Numbered from the stretch's first letter, positions 26,213 through 35,359 are shown. The stretch is DNA of 64,000 bases from JABFRJ01 sp031374735 (GCA_031374735.1 JANMGQ010000134.1:38339-102338), one strand, 5' to 3'. Notes: generated from the letters alone by a model not told the origin. Numbers and translations: made by a program.

Positions 26213-26221
26213 GACAAACCT

Positions 26222-26830
26222 CTAGGTTTTCCATTGCTCCAGAAGGCGGATCAAATCGCTGACGCGGCGCAGGCTGTCCCTGATGGGCGAGCCCTGCTTC
26301 TCCATGCCGAGAAGGAATAAGGTCTCGGCGCCGATAAAGGCGTTGGCGACAAGCATCGCGACCTCCTTCGGGGTGAAGGGACCGAAGCCACCAATTTCGT
26401 CACTTACGCGCCCAGCCATTTCGGTCAGCAAAGAGTGCCAGCCAAGAAGCGCCGCCTGGACGACCTTCGATATCTCGGGATCGGACCAACTGGCGGCAAT
26501 CAACTCCTGCAGCGTGCGCACGTAGCCGGAAGCAATGTCCTCATCGAGATAGTCGCAGGCCCGATCCCAGCGTGCCGACAACGGTATCGACGTGTCGTCG
26601 AACATCGCGCGTTGGCGCGAGAGCAACTCGTTGTTCTGGTGCTCGAACAGCGCAAGCACGAGACCCGTCTTGGAGCCGAAATGATAGTGGATCTGGCTGA
26701 GCGGGACGCCGGCTTGCTCAGCCACCTCGCGCGTCGAGAACCCGGCATAACCGTCGCGGCGCAGAACCTTTTTGGCTGCCTCGATGAGTGCCCGTCCGAC
26801 GTCCGGTTTCTTGGTCTGTGGCTTTGCCAT
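26222..26830 (-). CDS. TetR/AcrR family regulator
   Basis: A 202-residue regulator. The helix-turn-helix lies in residues about 10-57 (AGFSTREVAEQAGVPLSQIH, YHFGSKTGLVLALF). A ligand-binding helical domain follows with no assignable specificity. The predicted transcription start coincides with the ATG, so the mRNA is probably leaderless; no ribosome-binding site is visible. It probably represses its own operon through a palindrome that overlaps or abuts the promoter. Confidence 0.9.
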   Translation of the reverse strand: MAKPQTKKPDVGRALIEAAKKVLRRDGYAGFSTREVAEQAGVPLSQIHYHFGSKTGLVLALFEHQNNELLSRQRAMFDDTSIPLSARWDRACDYLDEDIASGYVRTLQELIAASWSDPEISKVVQAALLGWHSLLTEMAGRVSDEIGGFGPFTPKEVAMLVANAFIGAETLFLLGMEKQGSPIRDSLRRVSDLIRLLEQWKT

Positions 26831-26836
26831 ATCGAC

Positions 26837-26865
26837 ATATCATTCGGCCGAACGACCGATGTCAA
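26837..26865 (-). promoter_or_regulatory. tetR promoter, probably leaderless
   Basis: On the minus strand: TTGACA (26865-26860), a 17-bp spacer, TGATAT (26842-26837). The start would fall about 7 bp downstream, at the A of the tetR ATG (26830). The spacer carries an imperfect palindrome around CGGTCGTTCGGCCG. Confidence 0.7.
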
Positions 26866-26869
26866 GAAA

Positions 26870-26889
26870 ATTCGGTCGATCGACCAAAT
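26870..26889. promoter_or_regulatory. Probable TetR operator palindrome
   Basis: A perfect 12-bp palindrome GGTCGATCGACC at 26874-26885, extended to 20 bp with one mismatched pair (ATTC..AAAT). It directly adjoins the -35 box of the tetR promoter, and a related half-site pair sits in the spacer. Two adjacent sites of this type fit autorepression. Confidence 0.6.
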
Positions 26890-27079
26890 TGGGCGGCAAC
26901 CGAAACGTTTACGCGTCGATCCCGACGACTTTCGTCCGCACCAAACAAACGCTGGCGGAACATTCGACAGATGGTTCGCTCTGAGCACCATCGCTGTTGA
27001 CCTTACTGCCGACGCTATGATCATGTGGGCGTATCTCATTCTGCCGTGCGCTGAATTCTCGTTTTTTGCGAAAGCAATC

Positions 27080-27667
27080 ATGACAGCCCTTTCGCCGCGC
27101 ACCCTCCGATCTCTGTCGGACTCGTTGCACGATGATCCGTACTACCGGGCTATCCTCGTCGACTTTGCGGCCGACCAGGATCGTGCCGCGCAGGTTTTGC
27201 GCTCTTACTTCGACTATGCCGCGCAACAAGCTGCAGTCGCCGGCAAGCTCGTTCTCTGTGATCCGCCGGAGATCGGGGCAGCTTTGTGGTCGGTTCCGGT
27301 CGATGCGGCGGTTGCTGCGACTGCAAGGTCAGCACGGCGGGCGGCCATCGACGGTCTGTTGGGGCCGAAAGGGCTCGATACCTACAAGAAGATTGTAGCG
27401 TTTGTGGGCGAAGCGACTGCCCCGCATGTCAAAGACGCGTGGTGGTATCTCTCGATCGCGGGCATCGCGCCATCGGCACAAGGCCAAGGCTATGGATCTC
27501 GTTTGCTGGCGCCGACACTCGCCGAAGCCGATGCGGCAGGGACAGTCTGCTGGCTTGAGACGTTCACGCCGCGCAACCATGCGTTCTACGAACGGCTCGG
27601 CTTCAAGACAGTCGCCTCGATATTCGAGCCCAACACCCAGCACGACTATGCCGTCATGGTGCGCTGA
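27080..27667 (+). CDS. GNAT family N-acetyltransferase
   Basis: A 195-residue acetyltransferase. The acetyl-CoA-binding region is WWYLSIAGIAPSAQGQGYGS (motif A, Q/RxxGxG/A as QGQGYGS) near 131-150, and NHAFYERLGFKTV is the typical C-terminal motif. Substrate unknown. The ATG at 27080 starts the family-like N-terminus; upstream in-frame sequence is not conserved. It is divergent from tetR with a 249-bp gap, so the operator at 26870 could also affect it. Confidence 0.85.
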   Translation: MTALSPRTLRSLSDSLHDDPYYRAILVDFAADQDRAAQVLRSYFDYAAQQAAVAGKLVLCDPPEIGAALWSVPVDAAVAATARSARRAAIDGLLGPKGLDTYKKIVAFVGEATAPHVKDAWWYLSIAGIAPSAQGQGYGSRLLAPTLAEADAAGTVCWLETFTPRNHAFYERLGFKTVASIFEPNTQHDYAVMVR

Positions 27668-27703
27668 CCCTCGCTGGTAGAATGCGTCTCCGTCCAGCCG
27701 TCG

Positions 27704-28516
27704 TTACGGCCGCCTAGCCGACGCGATCGAGGCGGGGAATGGGATGCGCAGGGTGCCATTGCGTCGTTGCGCTTCGCCCGCCTGCATGATTGCTGCGTGT
27801 ATCAACGCGCGCGCTTCCGGCGTTTGGCGCTCAAGCATCATGGTCGTCCGCACGCCGCACTTGTAGATCCATTCGACCAACTCCTCGGCACGTGTCGGCT
27901 CCCATGTGAGGTCGATGGTGCGGGTTTGCACATCGGCAAATCCTGCTGCCTGCAAGACGCGCTCGGTTTCTTGCGCATCGCCAAACCGGAAGAACGGCGG
28001 CGACGGCGGCAATCCGACATCGGTCTTCCCGTATCGGCCGATCGCGTCGATCACGTTCTGAAAGTATCCGTCGGGATGCGCGCGCCATACGGCGAAAGCA
28101 TAGCGACCGCCAGGCTTGAGCACACGGAACGCTTCCGCAATGGCTTGATCAGCGTTGGGAAGATGGAGGTGCCCGAACGCGCACACGACATGATCGAATG
28201 ATCCGTCGCCATACGGAAGCTGTTCGGCATCCCCTTCGCGGAACGAAACAGTCGGAGCGTTGGCGCGCGCCCGCTCGACCATTTCGCGCGAAAAATCCAG
28301 GCCTTCCGCAAGCGCACCACGCTTGGCCGCGGCAGCCGCGAGCTGTCCCGTGCCAGTGCACACATCGAGAAGCCGGGTTCCACTGAGGTGCAGTCCAATC
28401 GCGTCGAGCAACGGCCTGTGCGCCTGAGATGTGATGTGCGAAAACCAGGTGTCGTAGGCGCCGGCTCGCTGGCTCCAGCCGGCGTGCTCAAGGTCCTTAA
28501 ACGACGGTTCCGCCAC
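27704..28516 (-). CDS. Class I SAM methyltransferase, UbiE-like
   Basis: A 270-residue Methyltransf_11-type enzyme. Motif I is RLLDVCTGTGQLAAAA near 48-63; FREGDAEQLPYGDGSFDHVV gives motifs II/III, and VLKPGGRYAFAVW gives post motif III. It is probably a small-molecule methyltransferase; the acceptor is unknown. It is convergent with the GNAT gene (36-bp gap) and divergent from the next methyltransferase. Confidence 0.85.
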   Translation of the reverse strand: MAEPSFKDLEHAGWSQRAGAYDTWFSHITSQAHRPLLDAIGLHLSGTRLLDVCTGTGQLAAAAAKRGALAEGLDFSREMVERARANAPTVSFREGDAEQLPYGDGSFDHVVCAFGHLHLPNADQAIAEAFRVLKPGGRYAFAVWRAHPDGYFQNVIDAIGRYGKTDVGLPPSPPFFRFGDAQETERVLQAAGFADVQTRTIDLTWEPTRAEELVEWIYKCGVRTTMMLERQTPEARALIHAAIMQAGEAQRRNGTLRIPFPASIASARRP

Positions 28517-28695
28517 TTGGACACCCTACATAGCAAAGGCGTCCAGCATAGCTGACAAAAAGCTCGCGCGCGAGCGCCATGGGAGCAAATAGCGTCAATG
28601 CATCGTCAGGGGTCGGAGATCGTGAGGTCAGCACAACTGGACACAAGGACAGTGATGGGCACTAATGCAGATCGGCTCTCCGGAGAGGCGAACCC

Positions 28696-29553
28696 ATGTC
28701 CACAGCGCACGAAGACACAGCATCACGCAGCAGTTCGACAGGGCATGTTCTGGCCTCACCTGAATGGCTGGATACCCACTTTCTTGCGATGCAACCCGAA
28801 TACGAAGACATGCTGAAGTGGGTTGGTATTCACCATGGTTGGAACGTCTTGGATGCCGCTTGCGGCGGTGGCAGCTTTCTCCCCCTGATGCTCGAACTTG
28901 TCGGCCCCGCAGGCAAGATTAGCGCCATCGACCTGGCTCCAGAAAATGTGAAGACCGTTCAGACACGGGCTGCATTGAATACGTGGTCTACACTCACCTC
29001 TGTCGATGTCGGCAGCATTCTTGCTCTCCCCTACAACGATGGAAGCTTCGACGCCATTTGGTGCGCCAACACCATGCAATATCTCTCCGAGGATGATTTA
29101 AGTAGGGCAATCAATGAATTCCGCCGCGTGGTACGCCCTGGTGGCATTGTCGCGATCAAGGAATACGACCCGACGGGTTTGCAATTTTTACCCTTACCAT
29201 ACGCCCTGTGTTTACGTCGGCATGAAGCCCTGGCACGCGGCGGCAGCCAGTACGATCAGGGACTATTGCGGATGCCTTATCTAACACGATACATGCGGGC
29301 GGCGGGCTTGGCTGATGTCCGCATAAGGCCGACATTGATGGTTCGCGTTCCGCCCTTACGCGAGGTTGAGAAGAGATATTTTTCAGACTTCTTCAAATTT
29401 CTCGCGGCTAAAGCGGCGCAAACAGATTTGCCACTAGAGGAAAAAGCCATTTGGCGAAAATTAGGCGATCTAGAATCGCCTGATCATTTATTAAATAATC
29501 CAGACTTCCAGTTTCGAGCGATCCAAACAGTATTTGTTGGCCGGGTCCCGTGA
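28696..29553 (+). CDS. Class I SAM methyltransferase
   Basis: A 285-residue methyltransferase. Motif I is NVLDAACGGGSFLPLM near 51-66, then KISAIDLAPENVK, ALPYNDGSFDAIWCANTMQ, and VVRPGGIVAIKEYDP. The 3' part is visibly AT-richer than its neighbours, with codons such as TTA and AAT runs (29460-29520), a sign of recent acquisition. Function and acceptor unknown. The start at 28696 has GGAGAGG within 11 bases. Confidence 0.85.
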   Translation: MSTAHEDTASRSSSTGHVLASPEWLDTHFLAMQPEYEDMLKWVGIHHGWNVLDAACGGGSFLPLMLELVGPAGKISAIDLAPENVKTVQTRAALNTWSTLTSVDVGSILALPYNDGSFDAIWCANTMQYLSEDDLSRAINEFRRVVRPGGIVAIKEYDPTGLQFLPLPYALCLRRHEALARGGSQYDQGLLRMPYLTRYMRAAGLADVRIRPTLMVRVPPLREVEKRYFSDFFKFLAAKAAQTDLPLEEKAIWRKLGDLESPDHLLNNPDFQFRAIQTVFVGRVP

Positions 29554-29640
29554 TGCGATGCCATGGCATCGCATCAGTGTTCTTGGTCAATCGACCAGTA
29601 TGCGTTCCGACGAGATCCACGAATTCGGAGTTGTCCGCCC

Positions 29641-30639
29641 ATGAAGGACCTACCGCCGCCGTCGACCATCCAGGGGCACGCCTATGCCATTTATCGTCCC
29701 ATGGCGATGCTGGCGGGGATGCAGCTCGACGTGTTCACCCCGTTGGCGGCTGGTCCAATGACCGCGGCGGAGCTGAGCAAGACCCTGGGGCTTCGCCCCG
29801 ATAAGCTCAGCCCACTGCTGTACGCACTGGTGCATGCGAACTTGCTGACCGTCGCAGAGGATCGCTTCTCCAACGCGCCTGAGGCCGATGCCTATCTGGT
29901 CAAGGGGCGGGCGACCTACATGGGCAGCGCGCATGAACTCTATACCGACATGTGGAGCGCGGCACTCGGCGTGGCGAAATCCATCACATCGAGTCAGCCC
30001 CACGCCCGCCACGACTTCGGTGCGATGTCGGACAACGAACTCGGCGCGTTCTTCCGTGGCCTGCATGCGGGAGCCATGGCGACTGGCCGTCAATTAGCAA
30101 CGGCCTACGATTTCGATCGCTACAAAAGTCTCCTCGATGTCGGCGGCGGTTCGGGCGGCGTCGCGATCGCGGCCTGCCAGAGCTGCGCAGCTCTTCACGC
30201 AACCGTCCTGGAACTGCCGAGGGTGGCGGCAATCGCGAAGACGTTCGTTGGGGCAGCCGGCCTGACGCCGCGGATCGACGTCTTGGCGACGAATATTCTT
30301 GCCGCGCCACCAGCAGGCACACACGATGTGGCGGTCCTGCGTTATCTGCTGCAGGTGCTGTCACCGGATCAGGCGCGTCTCGCTCTGCGCCATGTCGGCG
30401 CTGCTCTACGTACTGGCGGCGAACTGATCATCATCGGCCACGTGCTGGAAAACGCCCGGCTGTCGCCAGAGGCCGCCGTCGGCATGAACCTCGTCTTTCT
30501 CAGCCTCTATAGCGACGGCCAATCCTACACCGAGGCGGAGCACCGCTCATGGCTCGAAGAAGCTGGCTTCAATGACGTTTCGGTCCTTTTCGGAGCGGGC
30601 CCGAGTGGAGCCAGTATCGTCAGGGCTCGGAAAGCGTGA
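29641..30639 (+). CDS. O-methyltransferase, acetylserotonin-type (family 2)
   Basis: A 332-residue enzyme with an N-terminal dimerisation winged helix (LAGMQLDVFTPLAAGPMTAA, LRPDKLSPLLYALVHANLLT) and a C-terminal SAM domain: LLDVGGGSGGVAIAAC is motif I, then HDVAVLRYLLQVLSPDQARL and GGELIIIGHVLE. This matches plant-type caffeate/acetylserotonin O-methyltransferases and bacterial polyketide O-methyltransferases. The ATG at 29641 follows GGAG by 10 bases; an earlier in-frame ATG at 29563 gives unconserved sequence. Acceptor unknown. Confidence 0.85.
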   Translation: MKDLPPPSTIQGHAYAIYRPMAMLAGMQLDVFTPLAAGPMTAAELSKTLGLRPDKLSPLLYALVHANLLTVAEDRFSNAPEADAYLVKGRATYMGSAHELYTDMWSAALGVAKSITSSQPHARHDFGAMSDNELGAFFRGLHAGAMATGRQLATAYDFDRYKSLLDVGGGSGGVAIAACQSCAALHATVLELPRVAAIAKTFVGAAGLTPRIDVLATNILAAPPAGTHDVAVLRYLLQVLSPDQARLALRHVGAALRTGGELIIIGHVLENARLSPEAAVGMNLVFLSLYSDGQSYTEAEHRSWLEEAGFNDVSVLFGAGPSGASIVRARKA

Positions 30640-30801
30640 TGGTCCCAGACAGCGAACCGATGTCCACATCGCACCAAGACGCAGGATCAATCGGCGGTTC
30701 AACAGCGTACGTTCTGGTCTAACAGTGTCGCAATTCAAATCGAATTCGTCATCTGACGAAAAGCCGTAACATCCCGAAAAATTTCAACCTCAGGAGCAGT
30801 C

Positions 30802-32394
30802 ATGCCAGTCGAGTCATCCTTTGACTACGTGATCGCGGGGGCGGGCTCTGCGGGATGCGTGCTTGCTTCGCGCCTTTCCGAAGACCCGGCCTGTCGCGTC
30901 CTGCTCATCGAAGCAGGCGGTCCGCCGCGCCGACCGCTGGTGCATGCTCCAGGGGCCGCGAACGAACTTTGGGATACCGAACTCGACTGGGCATTTCGTT
31001 CAGAGCCGCAGCAAACCCTGAACGGTCGTCGCATCCTACTCAACCGAGGCAAGGCGCTCGGCGGTTCGAGCGTCATCAATTGGTGCCTCTATGTGCGCGG
31101 AAACCGCGGTGACTATGACCGATGGGCGCAGTTCGGCAATGTTGGCTGGAGCTATGATGATGTCCTCCCATACTTCAGGCGCGCGGAGGCGAACGCTGCG
31201 TTCCAAGACAAGTGGCATGGCGCCGATGGACCGCTCCACGTCGAGCATTTTCGTGAACGCAATCCTCTGCTGGACATGTATCTGGAGGCCCTCGAAGACC
31301 TAGGAGTGCCCCGAAATCCCGACTTCAATGGCGCGATGCAAGTGGGCTGTGGCTTCTATCAAGGCACGATCCGGGACGGATACAGGTTCAGTGTCGCGGA
31401 CGCGTATCTTGCTGGGGCGACGTCGCGCGCGAACCTGACCATCGAAACGGGCGCACACGTCACGCGGGTCGCCATGGAAGGGACCCGGGCCACCGGTATC
31501 GACTATGTCGTCGGAAGCGAAGCGCGGCGAGCCCTCGCATCCCAAGAAACAATTCTGGCTGCCGGCGCCATCGGCTCACCTCACATTCTCTTGCTCTCGG
31601 GCATTGGCCCATCCGGCGAAATCGCGGCGCACGGCATTCAACCGATCGTAGACCTTCCGGGGGTCGGACGTCACCTGATGGACCATGTCGCTGGGCCACG
31701 TGTCACAATGGCTGTCAGGGATGCAGGCGAACTTGGGTTCGACAAGCTTGGTCGCGACAAAGCTATCGCTCGATTTGAGCGGGATCGGACAGGGCCCTTC
31801 TCGTCGATGGGGATGGACGCCGGGGCGTTTGTGCATGCGCGGAAATCTGACGCCGACCCGAGTCTTCAGCTCTTCGCAGGACTGACATCGGTCGAACGCT
31901 TTAGGCACACGCTACCGCCTGGCCTCTCGCTTGGCGGCTACGTCTGCAGACCGCAAAGTACAGGCACTCTGCGATTGGCAACGGGCAGCCCCTTCGACCG
32001 CCCGTCGATCGACCCAGACTACTTGACGGTGCCCGATGACCTGGATCGTCATATCGAACTGGTTCAGTTCAATCTAGAAATATTGAACCACACGGCCTTT
32101 GATCATGTGCGCGAGCGCGTCATCGGACCTGCGCCGCACCGCGAGGACACCATTGCGGCAATACGGGCGGACGCAAGCACCACGTGGCATCAGTGCAGCA
32201 CGTGCCGCATGGGCATCGACGAGAATGCTGTTGTCACACCGGACCTCAAAGTCCGGGGGATTGATCGCCTGCGCGTCTGCGATGCGTCCGTGTTTCCGAC
32301 CATGGTCAGCGCAAATCTGAACGCTCCCACCATCATGGTAGCTGAGAAGGGGGCGGACCTCATCCGCGGCCAGCGCGGATCACACCCATCGTGA
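30802..32394 (+). CDS. GMC-family FAD oxidoreductase (choline-dehydrogenase-like)
   Basis: A 530-residue glucose-methanol-choline oxidoreductase. The FAD motif FDYVIAGAGSAGCVLASRLS is at residues 7-26. The GMC signature 1 GGSSVINWCLYVRG lies near 91-104. The active-site His is in TWHQCSTCRMG (about 471) and the partner Asn in SANLNAPTIM (about 513). It oxidises an alcohol, with the substrate unknown. A clear AGGAG lies 8 bases before the ATG. It is followed 10 bp later by the SnoaL-like gene, suggesting an operon. Confidence 0.92.
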   Translation: MPVESSFDYVIAGAGSAGCVLASRLSEDPACRVLLIEAGGPPRRPLVHAPGAANELWDTELDWAFRSEPQQTLNGRRILLNRGKALGGSSVINWCLYVRGNRGDYDRWAQFGNVGWSYDDVLPYFRRAEANAAFQDKWHGADGPLHVEHFRERNPLLDMYLEALEDLGVPRNPDFNGAMQVGCGFYQGTIRDGYRFSVADAYLAGATSRANLTIETGAHVTRVAMEGTRATGIDYVVGSEARRALASQETILAAGAIGSPHILLLSGIGPSGEIAAHGIQPIVDLPGVGRHLMDHVAGPRVTMAVRDAGELGFDKLGRDKAIARFERDRTGPFSSMGMDAGAFVHARKSDADPSLQLFAGLTSVERFRHTLPPGLSLGGYVCRPQSTGTLRLATGSPFDRPSIDPDYLTVPDDLDRHIELVQFNLEILNHTAFDHVRERVIGPAPHREDTIAAIRADASTTWHQCSTCRMGIDENAVVTPDLKVRGIDRLRVCDASVFPTMVSANLNAPTIMVAEKGADLIRGQRGSHPS

Positions 32395-32404
32395 GGACAC
32401 CGTC

Positions 32405-32830
32405 ATGAGCGAAGCCAACAAGGCCGCAGTCCGCGGCTACATCGAAGAGGTCATGATCAAGGGCCAGGGCGACGTGTCGAAATTCGACGCGTACGTCCAG
32501 CCCGATGCCATCCTGCACAACGCCTATCCGGCCTCGAGCAGTGACATCAACGCGTGGAAGGATCGCGTGCGCATGTTTGCGGCGGCCTTCACCAACATCC
32601 ACGTGACGATCCACGACCAGATTGCCGAAGGCGACAAAGTCGTCACCCGCACGGTCTTCAGTGGCACCCACAGTGGGACGTTCCGCGGCATCCCGGCCAC
32701 CGGCAAGCGTATCGCTGCCGACGAGATTCAGATCACCCGGATGCGGGACAGTAAGGTCGCCGAGCGCTGGAGCCTCCTGGATGTGCCAAGCCTCTTAAAG
32801 CAGTTAGGCGTGGATCGCGTGCCAAGCTGA
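32405..32830 (+). CDS. SnoaL-like ester cyclase/NTF2-fold protein
   Basis: A 141-residue NTF2-like protein of the predicted ester-cyclase group. YVQPDAILHNAYPA, the GTHSGTFRGIPATGKRI segment and DEIQITRMRDSKVAERW are typical. The fold binds small hydrophobic ligands; some members cyclise polyketides, others have no known activity. Start at ATG 32405 with GAGGACACC upstream. It is probably co-transcribed with the GMC oxidoreductase and the alpha/beta hydrolase that follows after 36 bp. Confidence 0.85.
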   Translation: MSEANKAAVRGYIEEVMIKGQGDVSKFDAYVQPDAILHNAYPASSSDINAWKDRVRMFAAAFTNIHVTIHDQIAEGDKVVTRTVFSGTHSGTFRGIPATGKRIAADEIQITRMRDSKVAERWSLLDVPSLLKQLGVDRVPS

Positions 32831-32866
32831 GTTTCAGGTTTCGAGGCTACTGGGGAGGAACAGCGC

Positions 32867-33718
32867 ATGGACTGGAACACACTGCCACGAGCGCGCCTAA
32901 CGGCCATCGGACTGCCCTATGTCGAGGTGGGCAAGGGCGAGACGGTCGTACTGGTCCATGGCTCGAACTCGGATCATCGCATTTGGGATCGGCATCGCCG
33001 GATCCTCGCCTCAGGCTGTCGCGTCATCGCCATGAGCCAGCGCTATTTCGGCAAAGACGCTTGGGCCGACAAGGGCGATAGGTTCAGCATGTCGACACAC
33101 GCCGACGACCTCGCAGAGTTCGTGGCCAGCTTGCGCGTTGGTCCGGTGACGATTGTAGGCTGGTCCTATGGAGGCGGCGTTGCACTTGCGATGGCCGCCC
33201 GCAATCAAACGCTGGTTAAGCGCATGTTCCTCTACGAGCCGTCACTGGCGACGTTTGTCACTGCGCCCGACGACGCGAAGCTGGCACTCGACGACAGGCT
33301 TGCCATGATGGGCGCTGCCAAACCCTTGGCGGCGGCAGGCGACCTTGCTGGCGCATTGCGACTTTTCATGGATGGCGTGAACGACGAGGTCGGCGCATTT
33401 GATCGGCTGCCACCGGATGTGCGGGCGCTGATGATCGAAAACGCCCGCATGTTGCCGCTGCTGTTTGCAGGCCCGCCGCCGCCAGCGATTACAGACGCGC
33501 ACCTGCGAGAACTCGCGGTCCCCATCACTATCGCGCTCGGTCAAGAGAGCAGAGCCGCCTATCAGATCGCGGCGCGTACGGCCGCCAGACTGCTTCCGAA
33601 GGCCCATTTGTCGGTTGTCGATGGCGCCAGGCACCTCTGGCCGGTGCAGGAACCGCAGGCATTTTGCGACGCGGTGTTGGACTACTTGAGCAACAGCCAA
33701 CCCGTGACCAAGCAATAG
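32867..33718 (+). CDS. Alpha/beta hydrolase
   Basis: A 283-residue alpha/beta-fold hydrolase. The oxyanion-hole motif VLVHGSNSDHRIWD lies near 28-41, nucleophile Ser is in VGWSYGGGVALAM (about 106), and His is in VVDGARHLWPVQEP near 261. Start at ATG 32867 after GGGGAGGAAC. The set GMC oxidoreductase, SnoaL-like protein and hydrolase in one direction could degrade or modify a small molecule; the substrate is unknown. Confidence 0.88.
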   Translation: MDWNTLPRARLTAIGLPYVEVGKGETVVLVHGSNSDHRIWDRHRRILASGCRVIAMSQRYFGKDAWADKGDRFSMSTHADDLAEFVASLRVGPVTIVGWSYGGGVALAMAARNQTLVKRMFLYEPSLATFVTAPDDAKLALDDRLAMMGAAKPLAAAGDLAGALRLFMDGVNDEVGAFDRLPPDVRALMIENARMLPLLFAGPPPPAITDAHLRELAVPITIALGQESRAAYQIAARTAARLLPKAHLSVVDGARHLWPVQEPQAFCDAVLDYLSNSQPVTKQ

Positions 33719-33773
33719 ACGTCCGCTTGGCCACAGAGGACAAACGCCTCGAACCAGATCGCTGCCGCGGTCA

Positions 33774-34511
33774 TCACAACGGCTTGCGACCAACGGCAGC
33801 GAGCATCACGCAGGGGCCTTCGAAACGCCCGTTGGTCTCGAATGCGGACAATTTCTCGCCGACCTCCGCCCAAGCCCGAGCTTTGGCTGCATCGTCGAGT
33901 TTCCCGAGCATCTGGTGGAGCGCGCCGAATGACTCCTGTTCGAAGCGCAAGCATTCCGCAGCGCTCGACAGGATGACAGGCGCATTGATCTTGCGCACCT
34001 GCACATCCTCGAGACCGGCCGCCTCGAACAAGGCCTCGATCCGTCCAGGCGAACCCAGGCTGAACGGACCGGGTTGTCCTGGCACAGGTGGCGGCAGTGC
34101 TGCACGCCGCCGGATCACACCGACGGGATCGGAAAAGAACCGGCACTCCTCGGCGGTGGCGTAGACGATTGCGCCGACATGCCCCCCGGGCCGAAGGGCT
34201 GAAACCTGATGCTCGACTGCGCCCAATTGGTCGGGAAAATAGATGAGCCCGACCCGCGACAGCACGGCATCGAATGGCTCACCGGCAAGTGAGAGCTGCT
34301 CTCCGTCCAAAACCCGCGCCTGCGCATTTTTGTATCCCGCAGCTTCGAGATTGGCTGCGGCGAGGGCCGTCAGGCTTTCCGACAGGTCGGTCGTGAGCAC
34401 GTAGCCGGCCGGTCCGACACGCCGAGCGGATTGCAACACCTCCTGACAAGTGACAACAAGGATACGTCGGCGGCCCTGATGGAGCTTGCCGACCTCTTGC
34501 GCCTGAACCAA
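33774..34511 (-). pseudogene. 5'-truncated class I SAM methyltransferase
   Basis: The open frame has 245 codons, but recognisable methyltransferase sequence begins only near residue 28 (ARRVGPAGYVLTTDLSES), downstream of where motif I (VLDVGCGTG) should lie. The motif and the preceding 50 or so family residues are absent; the first 27 codons are unrelated. Remaining parts (LRPGGHVGAIVYATAEECRF, a C-terminal substrate domain) look intact. Without the SAM-binding loop it is probably inactive. The break coincides with a gene-fragment junction next to a ligA tail. Confidence 0.65.
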
Positions 34512-34546
34512 GCGGAGCGGGTCGATATGCTCGCCGTTCTCGACTT

Positions 34547-34618
34547 ATGACAAGCGCGCGTGAACTCGGCGTGACGGTGCTGACCGAGGACGACTGGATT
34601 GCGCTCGTCGGCGGGTGA
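34547..34618 (+). pseudogene. Fragment of ligA (C-terminal end of BRCT domain)
   Basis: A 23-codon frame reads ARELGVTVLTEDDWIALVGG and stops. This resembles the extreme C-terminus of alphaproteobacterial NAD-dependent DNA ligase LigA (BRCT domain end). No other part of ligA is present. It indicates a past rearrangement. A separate frame that stops inside its first codons (34543-34549) encodes an unassigned peptide tail. Confidence 0.5.
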
Positions 34619-34621
34619 CGC

Positions 34622-35359
34622 TTACGCCACGCCGCCGAGATACAGCTTCTTGACGATGTCGTTGGCCTTAAGGTCGTCGACCGAACGCGCGTCGACGGCG
34701 ATTTCGCCGTGCACGATGATGTAGCCGCGGTCGGCGATGCGGATGGCCTGGTTGAAGTTCTGCTCGGCCATCAGCACGGTCAATCCGAACTGCTGCTTCA
34801 GCTCGCCGATCTTGGTGATCGTCTGCGAGACAAGCAGCGGCGACAGTCCGACCGACGGCTCATCGACCAGCAACAGCCGCGGCGACGACATCAGCGCGCG
34901 TGCGATGGCGAGCATCTGCTGCTGCCCGCCCGACATGGTGCCGGCCAGCTGGCTGCTGCGCTCCTTCAGTATCGGAAACGACTCATAGGCGAAGGCGATG
35001 TTCTTATCGATGTCCTTGCGCGCACTCGGACGGAACGCGCCGAGCATCAGGTTTTCCTTCACCGTCAGCTTCGGGAACAGGCGGCGGCCCTCCGGCACGA
35101 GCGCAACGCCGAGATCGACGATCGCCTCAACCGACAGCTTGGTGAGGTCGTGTTTGACGCCATCTAGCGTGAGCGTGACCGAGCCGCGCGTCGGGCGCAC
35201 CTGCCCCGTGACGCACTTCATCAGCGTGCTCTTGCCATTGCCGTTGGTGCCGAGCACGGCGACGGTTTCGCCGGCACGCACGGACATCGTCACGCCGGAG
35301 AGTGCCTTGACGGCGCCATAGCCCGCGTCGACGTTCGCGATGTCGAGTTCAAGTGCCAA
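34622..35359 (-). CDS. livF: Branched-chain-type ABC transporter ATPase LivF
   Basis: A 245-residue ABC ATPase. Walker A is LGTNGNGKSTLM, the signature region reads GTMSGGQQQMLAIARALM, and Walker B is LLLVDEPSVGLSP. The LivF-type length and the C-terminal RIADRGYIIVHGEIAVDARS fit. It is the last gene of the importer operon and overlaps livG by 11 bp. Confidence 0.93.
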   Translation of the reverse strand: MALELDIANVDAGYGAVKALSGVTMSVRAGETVAVLGTNGNGKSTLMKCVTGQVRPTRGSVTLTLDGVKHDLTKLSVEAIVDLGVALVPEGRRLFPKLTVKENLMLGAFRPSARKDIDKNIAFAYESFPILKERSSQLAGTMSGGQQQMLAIARALMSSPRLLLVDEPSVGLSPLLVSQTITKIGELKQQFGLTVLMAEQNFNQAIRIADRGYIIVHGEIAVDARSVDDLKANDIVKKLYLGGVA

